From positions 6,487,445-6,551,444 of the forward strand of contig OX465286.1 of NCBI GenBank assembly GCA_949987705.1: DNA of 64,000 nucleotides, in the 5' to 3' direction. Every line of letters starts with the position of its first letter. Position 1 is the stretch's first letter. This document shows positions 10,815 through 21,929 of the stretch, in pieces. A program made the position numbers and the translations under genes. The stretch is from Thereva unica (lineage: Eukaryota; Arthropoda; Insecta; Diptera; Therevidae). A model generated the notes under the pieces. That model had not been told where the DNA came from. It made no database searches and saw only the letters and a list, made by a program, of their open reading frames with translations.

Positions 10815-10981
10815 CTTTTGAATACTTACCTTTTTGATTACTTTAAGAATCGCGTTTTTCGCGTGTTTATGAAAAAGTGGCAACGTCGCACTTCCAGTTT
10901 CACTTTCGAGTGTCGCGTGTCGCGTTTTTCGGGTTTTTCGCGTTTCGAGTGTCGCGTTTTTGTGTGTCGTTAAACACTTCC
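10815..10981. other. 167-bp non-satellite island between octamers and satellite
   Basis: This is the only stretch in the window that is neither octamer nor 311-bp satellite. It holds its own short repeats: TTTCGAGTGTCGCGT twice (10,904-10,918 and 10,943-10,957) and CGCGTTTTTC near 10,851 and 10,921. The symmetric element CGCG-TTTTT-CGCG lies at 10,851-10,863, and a longer form with a CGGG centre lies at 10,921-10,942. No gene, RNA gene, TSD or transposon terminus is recognised. It may be flank carried with the minisatellite from a donor locus. Confidence 0.8.
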
Positions 10982-13900
10982 TTGAAAATTTTCCGGTTTT
11001 GGGAAAATTCTGGAGTGGCCCTTTTTTGGATGGGAAATTGTTAGGGACCTCCCAGGGAGGCTGTGAATTCAATCCCACCCCGGGCTGACCAGTATTTCCC
11101 AAGATAATGGGCGTTCTGCAGCCCCCCTTGGGGAAATCACAAAAGAGGGGATAACTCCCGAACCCCTTGGAATTTCTGGACCAAATAAAGTGCGCTAAAC
11201 TCGGGGGAGCGAGCCCTTTCCAACGATACCCCATTCATTAAGATCCCAGCACTTTCGTGAAATCGACCAAAAATATCCAAAGGGGTACCCCTTTGAAAAT
11301 TTTCCGGTTTTGGGAAAATTCTGGAGTGGCCCTTTTTTGGATGGGAAATTGTTAGGGACCTCCCAGGGAGGCTGTGAATTCAATCCCACCCCGGGCTGAC
11401 CAGTATTTCCCAAGATAATGGGCGTCCTGCAGCCCCCCTTGGGGAAATCACAAAAGAGGGGATAACTCCCGAACCCCTTGGAATTTCTGGACCAAATAAA
11501 GTGCGCTAAACTCGGGGGAGCGAGCCCTTTCCAACGATACCCCATTCATTAAGATCCCAGCACTTTCGTGAAATCGACTAAAAATATCCAAAGGGGTACC
11601 CCTTTGAAAATTTTCCGGTTTTGGGAAAATTCTGGAGTGGCCTTTTTTGGATGGGAAATTGTTAGGGACCTCCCAGGGAGGCTGTGAATTCAATTCCACC
11701 CCGGGCTGACCAGTATTTCCCGAGATAATGGGCGTCCTGCAGCCCTCCTTTGGGAAATCACAAAAGAGGGGATAACTCCCGAACCCCTTGGAATTTTTGG
11801 ACCAAATAAAGTGCGCTGCACTCGGGGGAGCGAGCCCTTTCCAACGATACCCCATTCATTAAGATCCCAGCACTTTCGTGAAATCGACCAAAAATATCCA
11901 AAGGGGTACCCCTTTGAAAATTTTCCGGTTTTGGGAAAATTCTGGAGTGGCCTTTTTTGGATGGGAAATTGTTAGGGACCTCCCAGGGAGGCTGTGAATT
12001 CAATTCCACCCCGGGCTGACCAGTATTTCCCGAGATAATGGGCGTCCTGCAGCCCCCCTTGGGGAAATCACAAAAGAGGGGATAACTCCCGAACCCCTTG
12101 GAATTTTTGGACCAAATAAAGTGCGCTGAACTCGGGGGAGCGAGCCCTTTCCAACGATACCCCATTCATTAAGATCCCAGCACTTTCGTGAAATCGACCA
12201 AAAATATCCAAAGGGGTACCCCTTTGAAAATTTTCCGGTTTTGGGAAAATTCTGGAGTGGCCTTTTTTGGATGGGAAATTGTTAGGGACCTCCCAGGGAG
12301 GCTGTGAATTCAATTCCACCCCGGGCTGACCAGTATTTCCCGAGATAATGGGCGTCCTGCAGCCCCCCTTGGGGAAATCACAAAAGAGGGGATAACTCCC
12401 GAACCCCTTGGAATTTTTGGACCAAATAAAGTGCGCTGAACTCGGGGGAGCGAGCCCTTTCCAACGATACCCCATTCATTAAGATCCCAGCACTTTCGTG
12501 AAATCGACCAAAAATATCCGGGGTACACCTTTGAAAATTTTCCGGTTTTGGGAAAATTCTGGAGTGGCCCTTTTTTGGATGGGAAATTGTTAGGGACCTC
12601 CCAGGGAGGCTGTGAATTAAATTTCACCCCGGGCTGACCAGTATTTCCCAAGATAATGGGCGTTCTGCAGCCCCCCTTGGGGAAATCACAAAAGAGGGGA
12701 TAACTCCCGAACCCCTTGGAATTTCTGGACCAAATCAAGTGCGCTGAACTCGGGGGAGCGAGCCCTTTCCAACGATGCCCCATTCATTAAGATCCCAGCA
12801 CTTTCGTGAAATCGACCAAAAATATCCAAAGGGGTACCCCTTTGAAAATTTTCCGGTTTTGGGAAAATTCTGGAGTGGCCCTTTTTTGGATGGGAAATTG
12901 TTAGGGACCTGCCAGGGAGGCTGTGAGTTCAATCCCACCCCGGGCTGACCAGTATTTCCTGAGATAATGGGCGTCCTGCAGCCCCCCTTGGGGAAATCAC
13001 AAAAGAGGGGATAACTCCCGAACCCCTTGGAATTTTTGGACCAAATAAAGTGCGCTGAACTCGGGGGAGCGAGCCCTTTCCAACGATACCCCATTCATTA
13101 AGATCCCAGCACTTTCGTGAAATCGACCAAAAATATCCAAAGGGGTACCCCTTTGAAAATTTTCCGGTTTTGGGAAAATTCTGGAGTGGCCCTTTTTTGG
13201 ATGGGAAATTGTTAGGGACCTCCCAGGGAGGCTGTGAATTCAATCCCACCCCGGGCTGACCAGTATTTCCCGAGATAATGGGCGTCCTGCAGCCCCCTTG
13301 GGGAAATCACAAAAGAGGGGATAACTCCCGAACCCCTTGGAATTTCTGGAAAAAATCACGTGCGCTGAACTCGGGGGAGCGAGCCCTTTCCACCGATACC
13401 CCATTCATTAAGATCCCAGCACTTTCGTGAAATCGACCAAAAATATCCGGGGTACCCCTTTGAAAATTTTCCGGTTTTGGGAAAATTCTGGAGTGGCCCT
13501 TTTTTGGATGGGAAATTGTTAGGGACCTCCCAGGGAGGCTGTGAATTCAATCCCACCCCGGGCTGACCAGTATTTCCCGAGATAATGGGCGTTCTGCAGC
13601 CCCCCTTGGGGAAATCACAAAAGAGGGGATAACTCCCGAACCCCTTGGAATTTCTGGACCAAATAAAGTGCGCTGAACTCGGGGGAGCGAGCCCTTTCCA
13701 ACGATACCCCATTCATTAAGATCCCAGCACTTTCGTGAAATCGAGCAAAAATATCCAAAGGGGTACCCCTTTGAAAATTTTCCGGTTTTGGGAAAATTCT
13801 GGAGTGGCCCTTTTTTGGATGGGAAATTGTTAGGGACCTCCCAGGGAGGCTGTGAATTCAATTCCACCCCGGGCTGACCAGTATTTCCCGAGAAAATGGG

Positions 13901-16900
13901 CGTCCTGCAGCCCCCATTGGGGAAATCACAAAAGAGGGGATAACTCCCGAACCCCTTGGAATTTCTGGACCAAATAAAGTGCGCTGAACTCGGGGGAGCG
14001 AGCCCTTTCCAACGATACCCCATTCATTAAGATCCCAGCACTTTCGTGAAATCGACCAAAAATATCCAAAGGGGTACCCCTTTGAAAATTTTCCGGTTTT
14101 GGGAAAATTCTGGAGTGGCCCTTTTTTGGATGGGAAATTGTTAGGGACCTCCCAGGGAGGCTGTGAATTCAATCCCACCCCGGGCTGACCAGTATTTCCC
14201 AAGATAATGGGCGTTCTGCAGCCCCCCTTGGGGAAATCACAAAAGAGGGGATAACTCCCGAACCCCTTGGAATTTCTGGACCAAATAAAGTGCGCTAAAC
14301 TCGGGGGAGCGAGCCCTTTCCAACGATACCCCATTCATTAAGATCCCAGCACTTTCGTGAAATCGACCAAAAATATCCAAAGGGGTACCCCTTTGAAAAT
14401 TTTCCGGTTTTGGGAAAATTCTGGAGTGGCCCTTTTTTGGATGGGAAATTGTTAGGGACCTCCCAGGGAGGCTGTGAATTCAATCCCACCCCGGGCTGAC
14501 CAGTATTTCCCAAGGTAATGGGCGTCCTGCAGCCCCCCTTGGGGAAATCACAAAAGAGGGGATAACTCCCGAACCTCTTGGAATTTCTGGACCAAATAAA
14601 GTGCGCTAAACTCGGGGGAGCGAGCCCTTTCCAACGATACCCCATTCATTAAGATCCCAGCACTTTCGTGAAATCGACTAAAAATATCCAAAGGGGTACC
14701 CCTTTGAAAATTTTCCGGTTTTGGGAAAATTCTGGAGTGGCCTTTTTTGGATGGGAAATTGTTAGGGACCTCCCAGGGAGGCTGTGAATTCAATTCCACC
14801 CCGGGCTGACCAGTATTTCCCGAGATAATGGGCGTCCTGCAGCCCTCCTTTGGGAAATCACAAAAGAGGGGATAACTCCCGAACCCCTTGGAATTTTTGG
14901 ACCAAATAAAGTGCGCTGCACTCGGGGGAGCGAGCCCTTTCCAACGATACCCCATTCATTAAGATCCCAGCACTTTCGTGAAATCGACCAAAAATATCCA
15001 AAGGGGTACCCCTTTGAAAATTTTCCGGTTTTGGGAAAATTCTGGAGTGGCCCTTTTTTGGATGGGAAATTGTTAGGGACCTGCCAGGGAGGCTGTGAAT
15101 TCAATCCCACCCCGGGCTGACCAGTATTTCCCAAGATAATGGGCGTCCTGCAGCCCCCCTTGGGGAAATCACAAAAGAGGGGATAACTCCCGAACCCCTT
15201 GGAATTTCTGGACCAAATAAAGTGCGCTAAACTCGGGGGAGCGAGCCCTTTCCAACGATACCCCATTCATTAAGATCCCAGCACTTTCGTGAAATCGACT
15301 AAAAATATCCAAAGGGGTACCCCTTTGAAAATTTTCCGGTTTTGGGAAAATTCTGGAGTGGCCTTTTTTGGATGGGAAATTGTTAGGGACCTCCCAGGGA
15401 GGCTGTGAATTCAATTCCACCCCGGGCTGACCAGTATTTCCCGAGATAATGGGCGTCCTGCAGCCCCCCTTGGGGAAATCACAAAAGAGGGGATAACTCC
15501 CGAACCCCTTGGAATTTTTGGACCAAATAAAGTGCGCTGAACTCGGGGGAGCGAGCCCTTTCCAACGATACCCCATTCATTAAGATCCCAGCACTTTCGT
15601 GAAATCGACCAAAAATATCCAAAGGGGTACCCCTTTGAAAATTTTCCGGTTTTGGGAAAATTCTGGAGTGGCCTTTTTTGGATGGGAAATTGTTAGGGAC
15701 CTCCCAGGGAGGCTGTGAATTCAATTCCACCCCGGGCTGACCAGTATTTCCCGAGATAATGGGCGTCCTGCAGCCCCCCTTGGGGAAATCACAAAAGAGG
15801 GGATAACTCCCGAACCCCTTGGAATTTTTGGACCAAATAAAGTGCGCTGAACTCGGGGGAGCGAGCCCTTTCCAACGATACCCCATTCATTAAGATCCCA
15901 GCACTTTCGTGAAATCGACCAAAAATATCCGGGGTACACCTTTGAAAATTTTCCGGTTTTGGGAAAATTCTGGAGTGGCCCTTTTTTGGATGGGAAATTG
16001 TTAGGGACCTCCCAGGGAGGCTGTGAATTCAATTTCACCCCGGGCTGACCAGTATTTCCCAAGATAATGGGCGTTCTGCAGCCCCCCTTGGGGAAATCAC
16101 AAAAGAGGGGATAACTCCCGAACCCCTTGGAATTTCTGGACCAAATCAAGTGCGCTGAACTCGGGGGAGCGAGCCCTTTCCAACGATGCCCCATTCATTA
16201 AGATCCCAGCACTTTCGTGAAATCGACCAAAAATATCCAAAGGGGTACCCCTTTGAAAATTTTCCGGTTTTGGGAAAATTCTGGAGTGGCCCTTTTTTGG
16301 ATGGGAAATTGTTAGGGACCTGCCAGGGAGGCTGTGAGTTCAATCCCACCCCGGGCTGACCAGTATGTCCTGAGATAATGGGCGTCCTGCAGCCCCCCTT
16401 GGGGAAATCACAAAAGAGGGGATAACTCCCGAACCCCTTGGAATTTTTGGACCAAATAAAGTGCGCTGAACTCGGGGGAGCGAGCCCTTTCCAACGATAC
16501 CCCATTCATTAAGATCCCAGCACTTTCGTGAAATCGACCAAAAATATCCAAAGGGGTACCCCTTTGAAAATTTTCCGGTTTTGGGAAAATTCTGGAGTGG
16601 CCCTTTTTTGGATGGGAAATTGTTAGGGACCTCCCAGGGAGGCTGTGAATTCAATCCCACCCCGGGCTGACCAGTATTTCCCGAGATAATGGGCGTCCTG
16701 CAGCCCCCTTGGGGAAATCACAAAAGAGGGGATAACTCCCGAACCCCTTGGAATTTCTGGAAAAAATCACGTGCGCTGAACTCGGGGGAGCGAGCCCTTT
16801 CCACCGATACCCCATTCATTAAGATCCCAGCACTTTCGTGAAATCGACCAAAAATATCCGGGGTACCCCTTTGAAAATTTTCCGGTTTTGGGAAAATTCT

Positions 16901-17140
16901 GGAGTGGCCCTTTTTTGGATGGGAAATTGTTAGGGACCTCCCAGGGAGGCTGTGAATTCAATCCCACCCCGGGCTGACCAGTATTTCCCGAGATAATGGG
17001 CGTTCTGCAGCCCCCCTTGGGGAAATCACAAAAGAGGGGATAACTCCCGAACCCCTTGGAATTTCTGGACCAAATAAAGTGCGCTGAACTCGGGGGAGCG
17101 AGCCCTTTCCAACGATACCCCATTCATTAAGATCCCAGCA
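10982..17140 (+). repeat. Duplicated 3.1-3.4 kb higher-order block
   Basis: Monomer order in about 10,982-13,730 repeats at about 14,082-17,140. The offset is 3,100 bp at first and 3,411 bp from about 11,760 on, so the second copy has one additional monomer. Shared marks include the CTGCACTCGG variant (11,815 and 14,915), palindrome lesions ATATCCGGGGTACACC (12,515 and 15,926) and ATATCCGGGGTACCCC (13,444 and 16,855), and GGAAAAAATCACG (13,348 and 16,759). The lesions therefore predate the duplication. Confidence 0.8.
12518..12533. repeat. Palindrome lesion: AAA lost, C to A (copied at 15,929-15,944)
   Basis: The monomer reads CCGGGGTACACCTTTG instead of CCAAAGGGGTACCCCTTTG. Three A bases are missing from the left arm and one C of the right arm is A. 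A related lesion with the same 3-bp loss but intact GGGGTACCCC occurs near 13,447 and 16,858. Both forms are inherited in the 3.4-kb block duplication. Confidence 0.9.
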
Positions 17141-17385
17141 CTTTCGTGAAATAGACCAAAAATATCCAAAGGGGTACCCCTTTGAAAATTTTCCGGTTTT
17201 GGGAAAATTCTGGAGTGGCCCTTTTTTGGATGGGAAATTGTTAGGGACCTCCCAGGGAGGCTGTGAATTCAATCCCACCCCGGGCTGACCAGTATTTCCC
17301 GAGAAAATGGGCGTCCTGCAGCCCCCCTTGGGGAAATCACAAAAGAGGGGATAACTCCCGAACCCCTTGGAATTTCTGGACCAAA

Positions 17386-20300
17386 TCAAGTGCGCTGAAC
17401 TCGGGGGAGCGAGCCCTTTCCAACGATACCCCATTCATTAAGATCCCAGCACTTTCGTGAAATCGACCAAAAATATCCAAAGGGGTACCCCTTTGAAAAT
17501 TTTCCGGTTTTGGGAAAATTCTGGAGTGGCCCTTTTTTGGATGGGAAATTGTTAGGGACCTCCCAGGGAGGCTGTGAATTCAATTCCACCCCGGGCTGAC
17601 CAGTATTTCCCGAGAAAATGGGCGTCCTGCAGCCCCCCTTGGGGAAATCACAAAAGAGGGGATAACTCCCGAACCCCTTGGAATTTCTGGACCAAATAAA
17701 GTGCGCTGAACTCGGGGGAGCGAGCCCTTTCCAACGATACCCCATTCATTAAGATCCCAGCACTTTCGTGAAATCGACCAAAAATATCCAAAGGGGTACC
17801 CCTTTGAAAATTTTCCGGTTTTGGGAAAATTCTGGAGTGGCCCTTTTTTGGATGGGAAATTGTTAGGGACCTCCCAGGGAGGCTGTGAATTCAATCCCAC
17901 CCCGGGCTGACCAGTATTTCCCGAGAAAATGGGCGTCCTGCAGCCCCCCTTGGGGAAATCACAAAAGAGGGGATAACTCCCGAACCCCTTGGAATTTCTG
18001 GACCAAATAAAGTGCGCTGAACTCGGGGGAGCGAGCCCTTTCCAACGATACCCCATTCATTAAGATCCGAGCACTTTCGTGAAATCGACCAAAAATATCC
18101 AAAGGGGTACCCCTTTGAAAATTTTCCGGTTTTGAGAAAATTCTGGAGTGGCCCTTTTTTGGATGGGAAATTGTTAGGGACCTCCCAGGGAGGCTGTGAA
18201 TTCAATCCCACCCCGGGCTGACCAGTATTTCCCGAGATAATGGGCGTCCTGCAGCCCCCTTGGGGAAATCACAAAAGAGGGGATAACTCCCGAACCCCTT
18301 GGAATTTCTGGACCAAATCAAGTGCGCTGAACTCGGGGGAGCGAGCCCTTTCCAACGATACCCCATTCATTAAGATCCCAGCACTTTCGTGAAATCGACC
18401 AAAAATATCCAAAGGGGTACCCCTTTGAAAATTTTCCGGTTTTGGGAAAATTCTGGAGTGGCCCTTTTTTGGATGGGAAATTGTTAGGGACCTCCCAGGG
18501 AGGCTGTGAATTCAATTCCACCCCGGGCTGACCAGTATTTCCCGAGAAAATGGGCGTCCTGCAGCCCCCCTTGGGGAAATCACAAAAGAGGGGATAACTC
18601 CCGAACCCCTTGGAATTTCTGGACCAAATAAAGTGCGCTGAACTCGGGGGAGCGAGCCCTTTCCAACGATACCCCATTCATTAAGATCCCAGCACTTTCG
18701 TGAAATCGACCAAAAATATCCAAAGGGGTACCCCTTTGAAAATTTTCCGGTTTTGGGAAAATTCTGGAGTGGCCCTTTTTTGGATGGGAAATTGTTAGGG
18801 ACCTCCCAGGGAGGCTGTGAATTCAATCCCACCCCGGGCTGACCAGTATTTCCCGAGAAAATGGGCGTCCTGCAGCCCCCCTTGGGGAAATCACAAAAGA
18901 GGGGATAACTCCCGAACCCCTTGGAATTTCTGGACCAAATAAAGTGCGCTGAACTCGGGGGAGCGAGCCCTTTCCAACGATACCCCATTCATTAAGATCC
19001 CAGCACTTTCGTGAAATCGACCAAAAATATCCAAAGGGGTACCCCTTTGAAAATTTTCCGGTTTTGGGAAAATTCTGGAGTGGCCCTTTTTTGGATGGGA
19101 AATTGTTAGGGACCTCCCAGGGAGGCTGTGAATTCAATTCCACCCCGGGCTGACCAGTATTTCCCGAGAAAATGGGCGTCCTGCAGCCCCCCTTGGGGAA
19201 ATCACAAAAGAGGGGATAACTCCCGAACCCCTTGGAATTTCTGGACCAAATAAAGTGCGCTGAACTCGGGGGAGCGAGCCCTTTCCAACGATACCCCATT
19301 CATTAAGATCCCAGCACTTTCGTGAAATCGACCAAAAATATCCAAAGGGGTACCCCTTTGAAAATTTTCCGGTTTTGAGAAAATTCTGGAGTGGCCCTTT
19401 TTTGGATGGGAAATTGTTAGGGACCTCCCAGGGAGGCTGTGAATTCAATCCCACCCCGGGCTGACCAGTATTTCCCGAGATAATGGGCGTCCTGCAGCCC
19501 CCTTGGGGAAATCACAAAAGAGGGGATAACTCCCGAACCCCTTGGAATTTCTGGACCAAATAAAGTGCGCTGAACTCGGGGGAGCGAGCCCTTTCCAACG
19601 ATACCCCATTCATTAAGATCCCAGCACTTTCGTGAAATCGACCAAAAATATCCAAAGGGGTACCCCTTTGAAAATTTTCCGGTTTTGGGAAAATTCTGGA
19701 GTGGCCCTTTTTTGGATGGGAAATTGTTAGGGACCTCCCAGGGAGGCTGTGAATTCAATTCCACCCCGGGCTGACCAGTATTTCCCGAGAAAATGGGCGT
19801 CCTGCAGCCCCCCTTGGGGAAATCACAAAAGAGGGGATAACTCCCGAACCCCTTGGAATTTCTGGACCAAATAAAGTGCGCTGAACTCGGGGGAGCGAGC
19901 CCTTTCCAACGATACCCCATTCATTAAGATCCCAGCACTTTCGTGAAATCGACCAAAAATATCCAAAGGGGTACCCCTTTGAAAATTTTCCGGTTTTGGG
20001 AAAATTCTGGAGTGGCCCTTTTTTGGATGGGAAATTGTTAGGGACCTCCCAGGGAGGCTGTGAATTCAATCCCACCCCGGGCTGACCAGTATTTCCCGAG
20101 AAAATGGGCGTCCTGCAGCCCCCCTTGGGGAAATCACAAAAGAGGGGATAACTCCCGAACCCCTTGGAATTTCTGGACCAAATAAAGTGCGCTGAACTCG
20201 GGGGAGCGAGCCCTTTCCAACGATACCCCATTCATTAAGATCCCAGCACTTTCGTGAAATCGACCAAAAATATCCAAAGGGGTACCCCTTTGAAAATTTT

Positions 20301-20800
20301 CCGGTTTTGAGAAAATTCTGGAGTGGCCCTTTTTTGGATGGGAAATTGTTAGGGACCTCCCAGGGAGGCTGTGAATTCAATCCCACCCCGGGCTGACCAG
20401 TATTTCCCGAGATAATGGGCGTCCTGCAGCCCCCTTGGGGAAATCACAAAAGAGGGGATAACTCCCGAACCCCTTGGAATTTCTGGACCAAATCAAGTGC
20501 GCTGAACTCGGGGGAGCGAGCCCTTTCCAACGATACCCCATTCATTAAGATCCCAGCACTTTCGTGAAATCGACCAAAAATATCCAAAGGGGTACCCCTT
20601 TGAAAATTTTCCGGTTTTGGGAAAATTCTGGAGTGGCCCTTTTTTGGATGGGAAATTGTTAGGGACCTCCCAGGGAGGCTGTGAATTCAATTTCACCCCG
20701 GGCTGACCAGTATTTCCCAAGATAATGGGCGTTCTGCAGCCCCCCTTGGGGAAATCACAAAAGAGGGGATAACTCCCGAACCCCTTGGAATTTCTGGACC
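17386..20800 (+). repeat. Three- and four-monomer higher-order repeats
   Basis: Two offsets recur, 932 bp (3 x 311 - 1) and 1,243 bp (4 x 311 - 1). Each block contains one monomer with a C lost from CAGCCCCCC and one with GGTTTTGAGAAAATTC (18,130, 19,374 and 20,305). The pattern CAATTCC then CAATCCC with GAGAAAATGG repeats from block to block. Changing block size with the same markers indicates repeated unequal exchange. Confidence 0.75.
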
Positions 20801-21929
20801 AAATCAAGTGCGCTGAACTCGGGGGAGCGAGCCCTTTCCAACGATACCCCATTCATTAAGATCCCAGCACTTTCGTGAAATCGACCAAAAATATCCAAAG
20901 GGGTACCCCTTTGAAAATTTTCCGGTTTTGGGAAAATTCTGGAGTGGCCCTTTTTTGGATGGGAAATTGTTAGGGACCTCCCAGGGAGGCTGTGAATTCA
21001 ATTTCACCCAGGGCTGACCAGTATTTCCCAAGCTAATGGGCGTTCTGCAGCCCCCCTTGGGGAAATCACAAAAGAGGGGATAACTCCCGAACCCCTTGGA
21101 ATTTCTGGACCAAATCATGTGCGCTGAACTCGGGGGAGCGAGCCCTTTCCAACGATACCCCATTCATTAAGATGCCAGCACTTTCGTGAAATCGACCAAA
21201 AATATCCAAAGGGGTACCCCTTTGAAAATTTTCCGGTTTTGGGAAAATTCTGGAGTGGCCCTTTTTTGGATGGGAAATTGTTAGGGACCTCCCAGGGAGG
21301 CTGTGAATTCAATTCCACCCCGGGCTGACCAGTATTTCCCAAGATAATGGGCGTTCTGCAGCCCCCCTTGGGGAAATCACAAAAGAGGGGATAACTCCCG
21401 AACCCCTTGGAATTTCTGGACCAAATCAAGTGCGCTGAACTCGGGGGAGCGAGCCCTTTCCAACGATACCCCATTCATTAAGATGCCAGCACTTTCGTGA
21501 AATCGACCAAAAATATCCAAAGGGGTACCCCTTTGAAAATTTTCCGGTTTTGGGAAAATTCTGGAGTGGCCCTTTTTTGGATGGGAAATTGTTAGGGACC
21601 TCCCAGGGAGGCTGTGAATTCAATCCCACCCCGGGCTGACCAGTATTTCCCGAGATAATGGGCGTCCTGCAGCCCCCTTGGGGAAATCACAAAAGAGGGG
21701 ATAACTCCCGAACCCCTTGGAATTTCTGGACCAAATAAAGTGCGCTGAACTCGGGGGAGCGAGCCCTTTCCAACGATACCCCATTCATTAAGATCCCAGC
21801 ACTTTCGTGAAATCGACCAAAAATATCCAAAGGGGTACCCCTTTGAAAATTTTCCGGTTTTGGGAAAATTCTGGAGTGGCCCTTTTTTGGATGGGAAATT
21901 GTTAGGGACCTCCCAGGGAGGCTGTGAAT

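Larger units (their letters stand above)
8664..10981. repeat. 2.3-kb insert splitting one satellite monomer
   Basis: The satellite runs to ...ATATCCAAA (8,663) and resumes at TTGAAAATTTTCC (10,982). Between these points the intact monomer has only GGGGTACCCCT, so the insert replaced 11 bp at the centre of the 18-bp palindrome. No target-site duplication, terminal inverted repeat, poly-A tail or transposase frame is visible. The monomers on both sides have the same variant set (GGATGGG, CAATCCCACC, GGCGTTCTG, CTAAACTCGG), so the insert landed inside a locally uniform array. It consists of three octamer blocks followed by a 167-bp island. A break-repair filler or captured fragment fits better than a transposon, but this is inference. 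Confidence 0.85.

Noticed and set aside
8664..10981. Insert as a DNA transposon or retroelement
   Set aside because: No target-site duplication, terminal inverted repeats, LTRs, poly-A tail, transposase or reverse transcriptase is visible. The satellite lost 11 bp at the insertion point.
8519..11234. Open frames of 364-816 codons across the octamers (repeats like PHSRIAAF and MRQCGNAA)
   Set aside because: An 8-bp unit without stop codons is open in all six frames and yields an 8-residue peptide repeat in each. Several frames overlap on both strands and run into satellite or island sequence. No start context, domain or frame preference supports coding.
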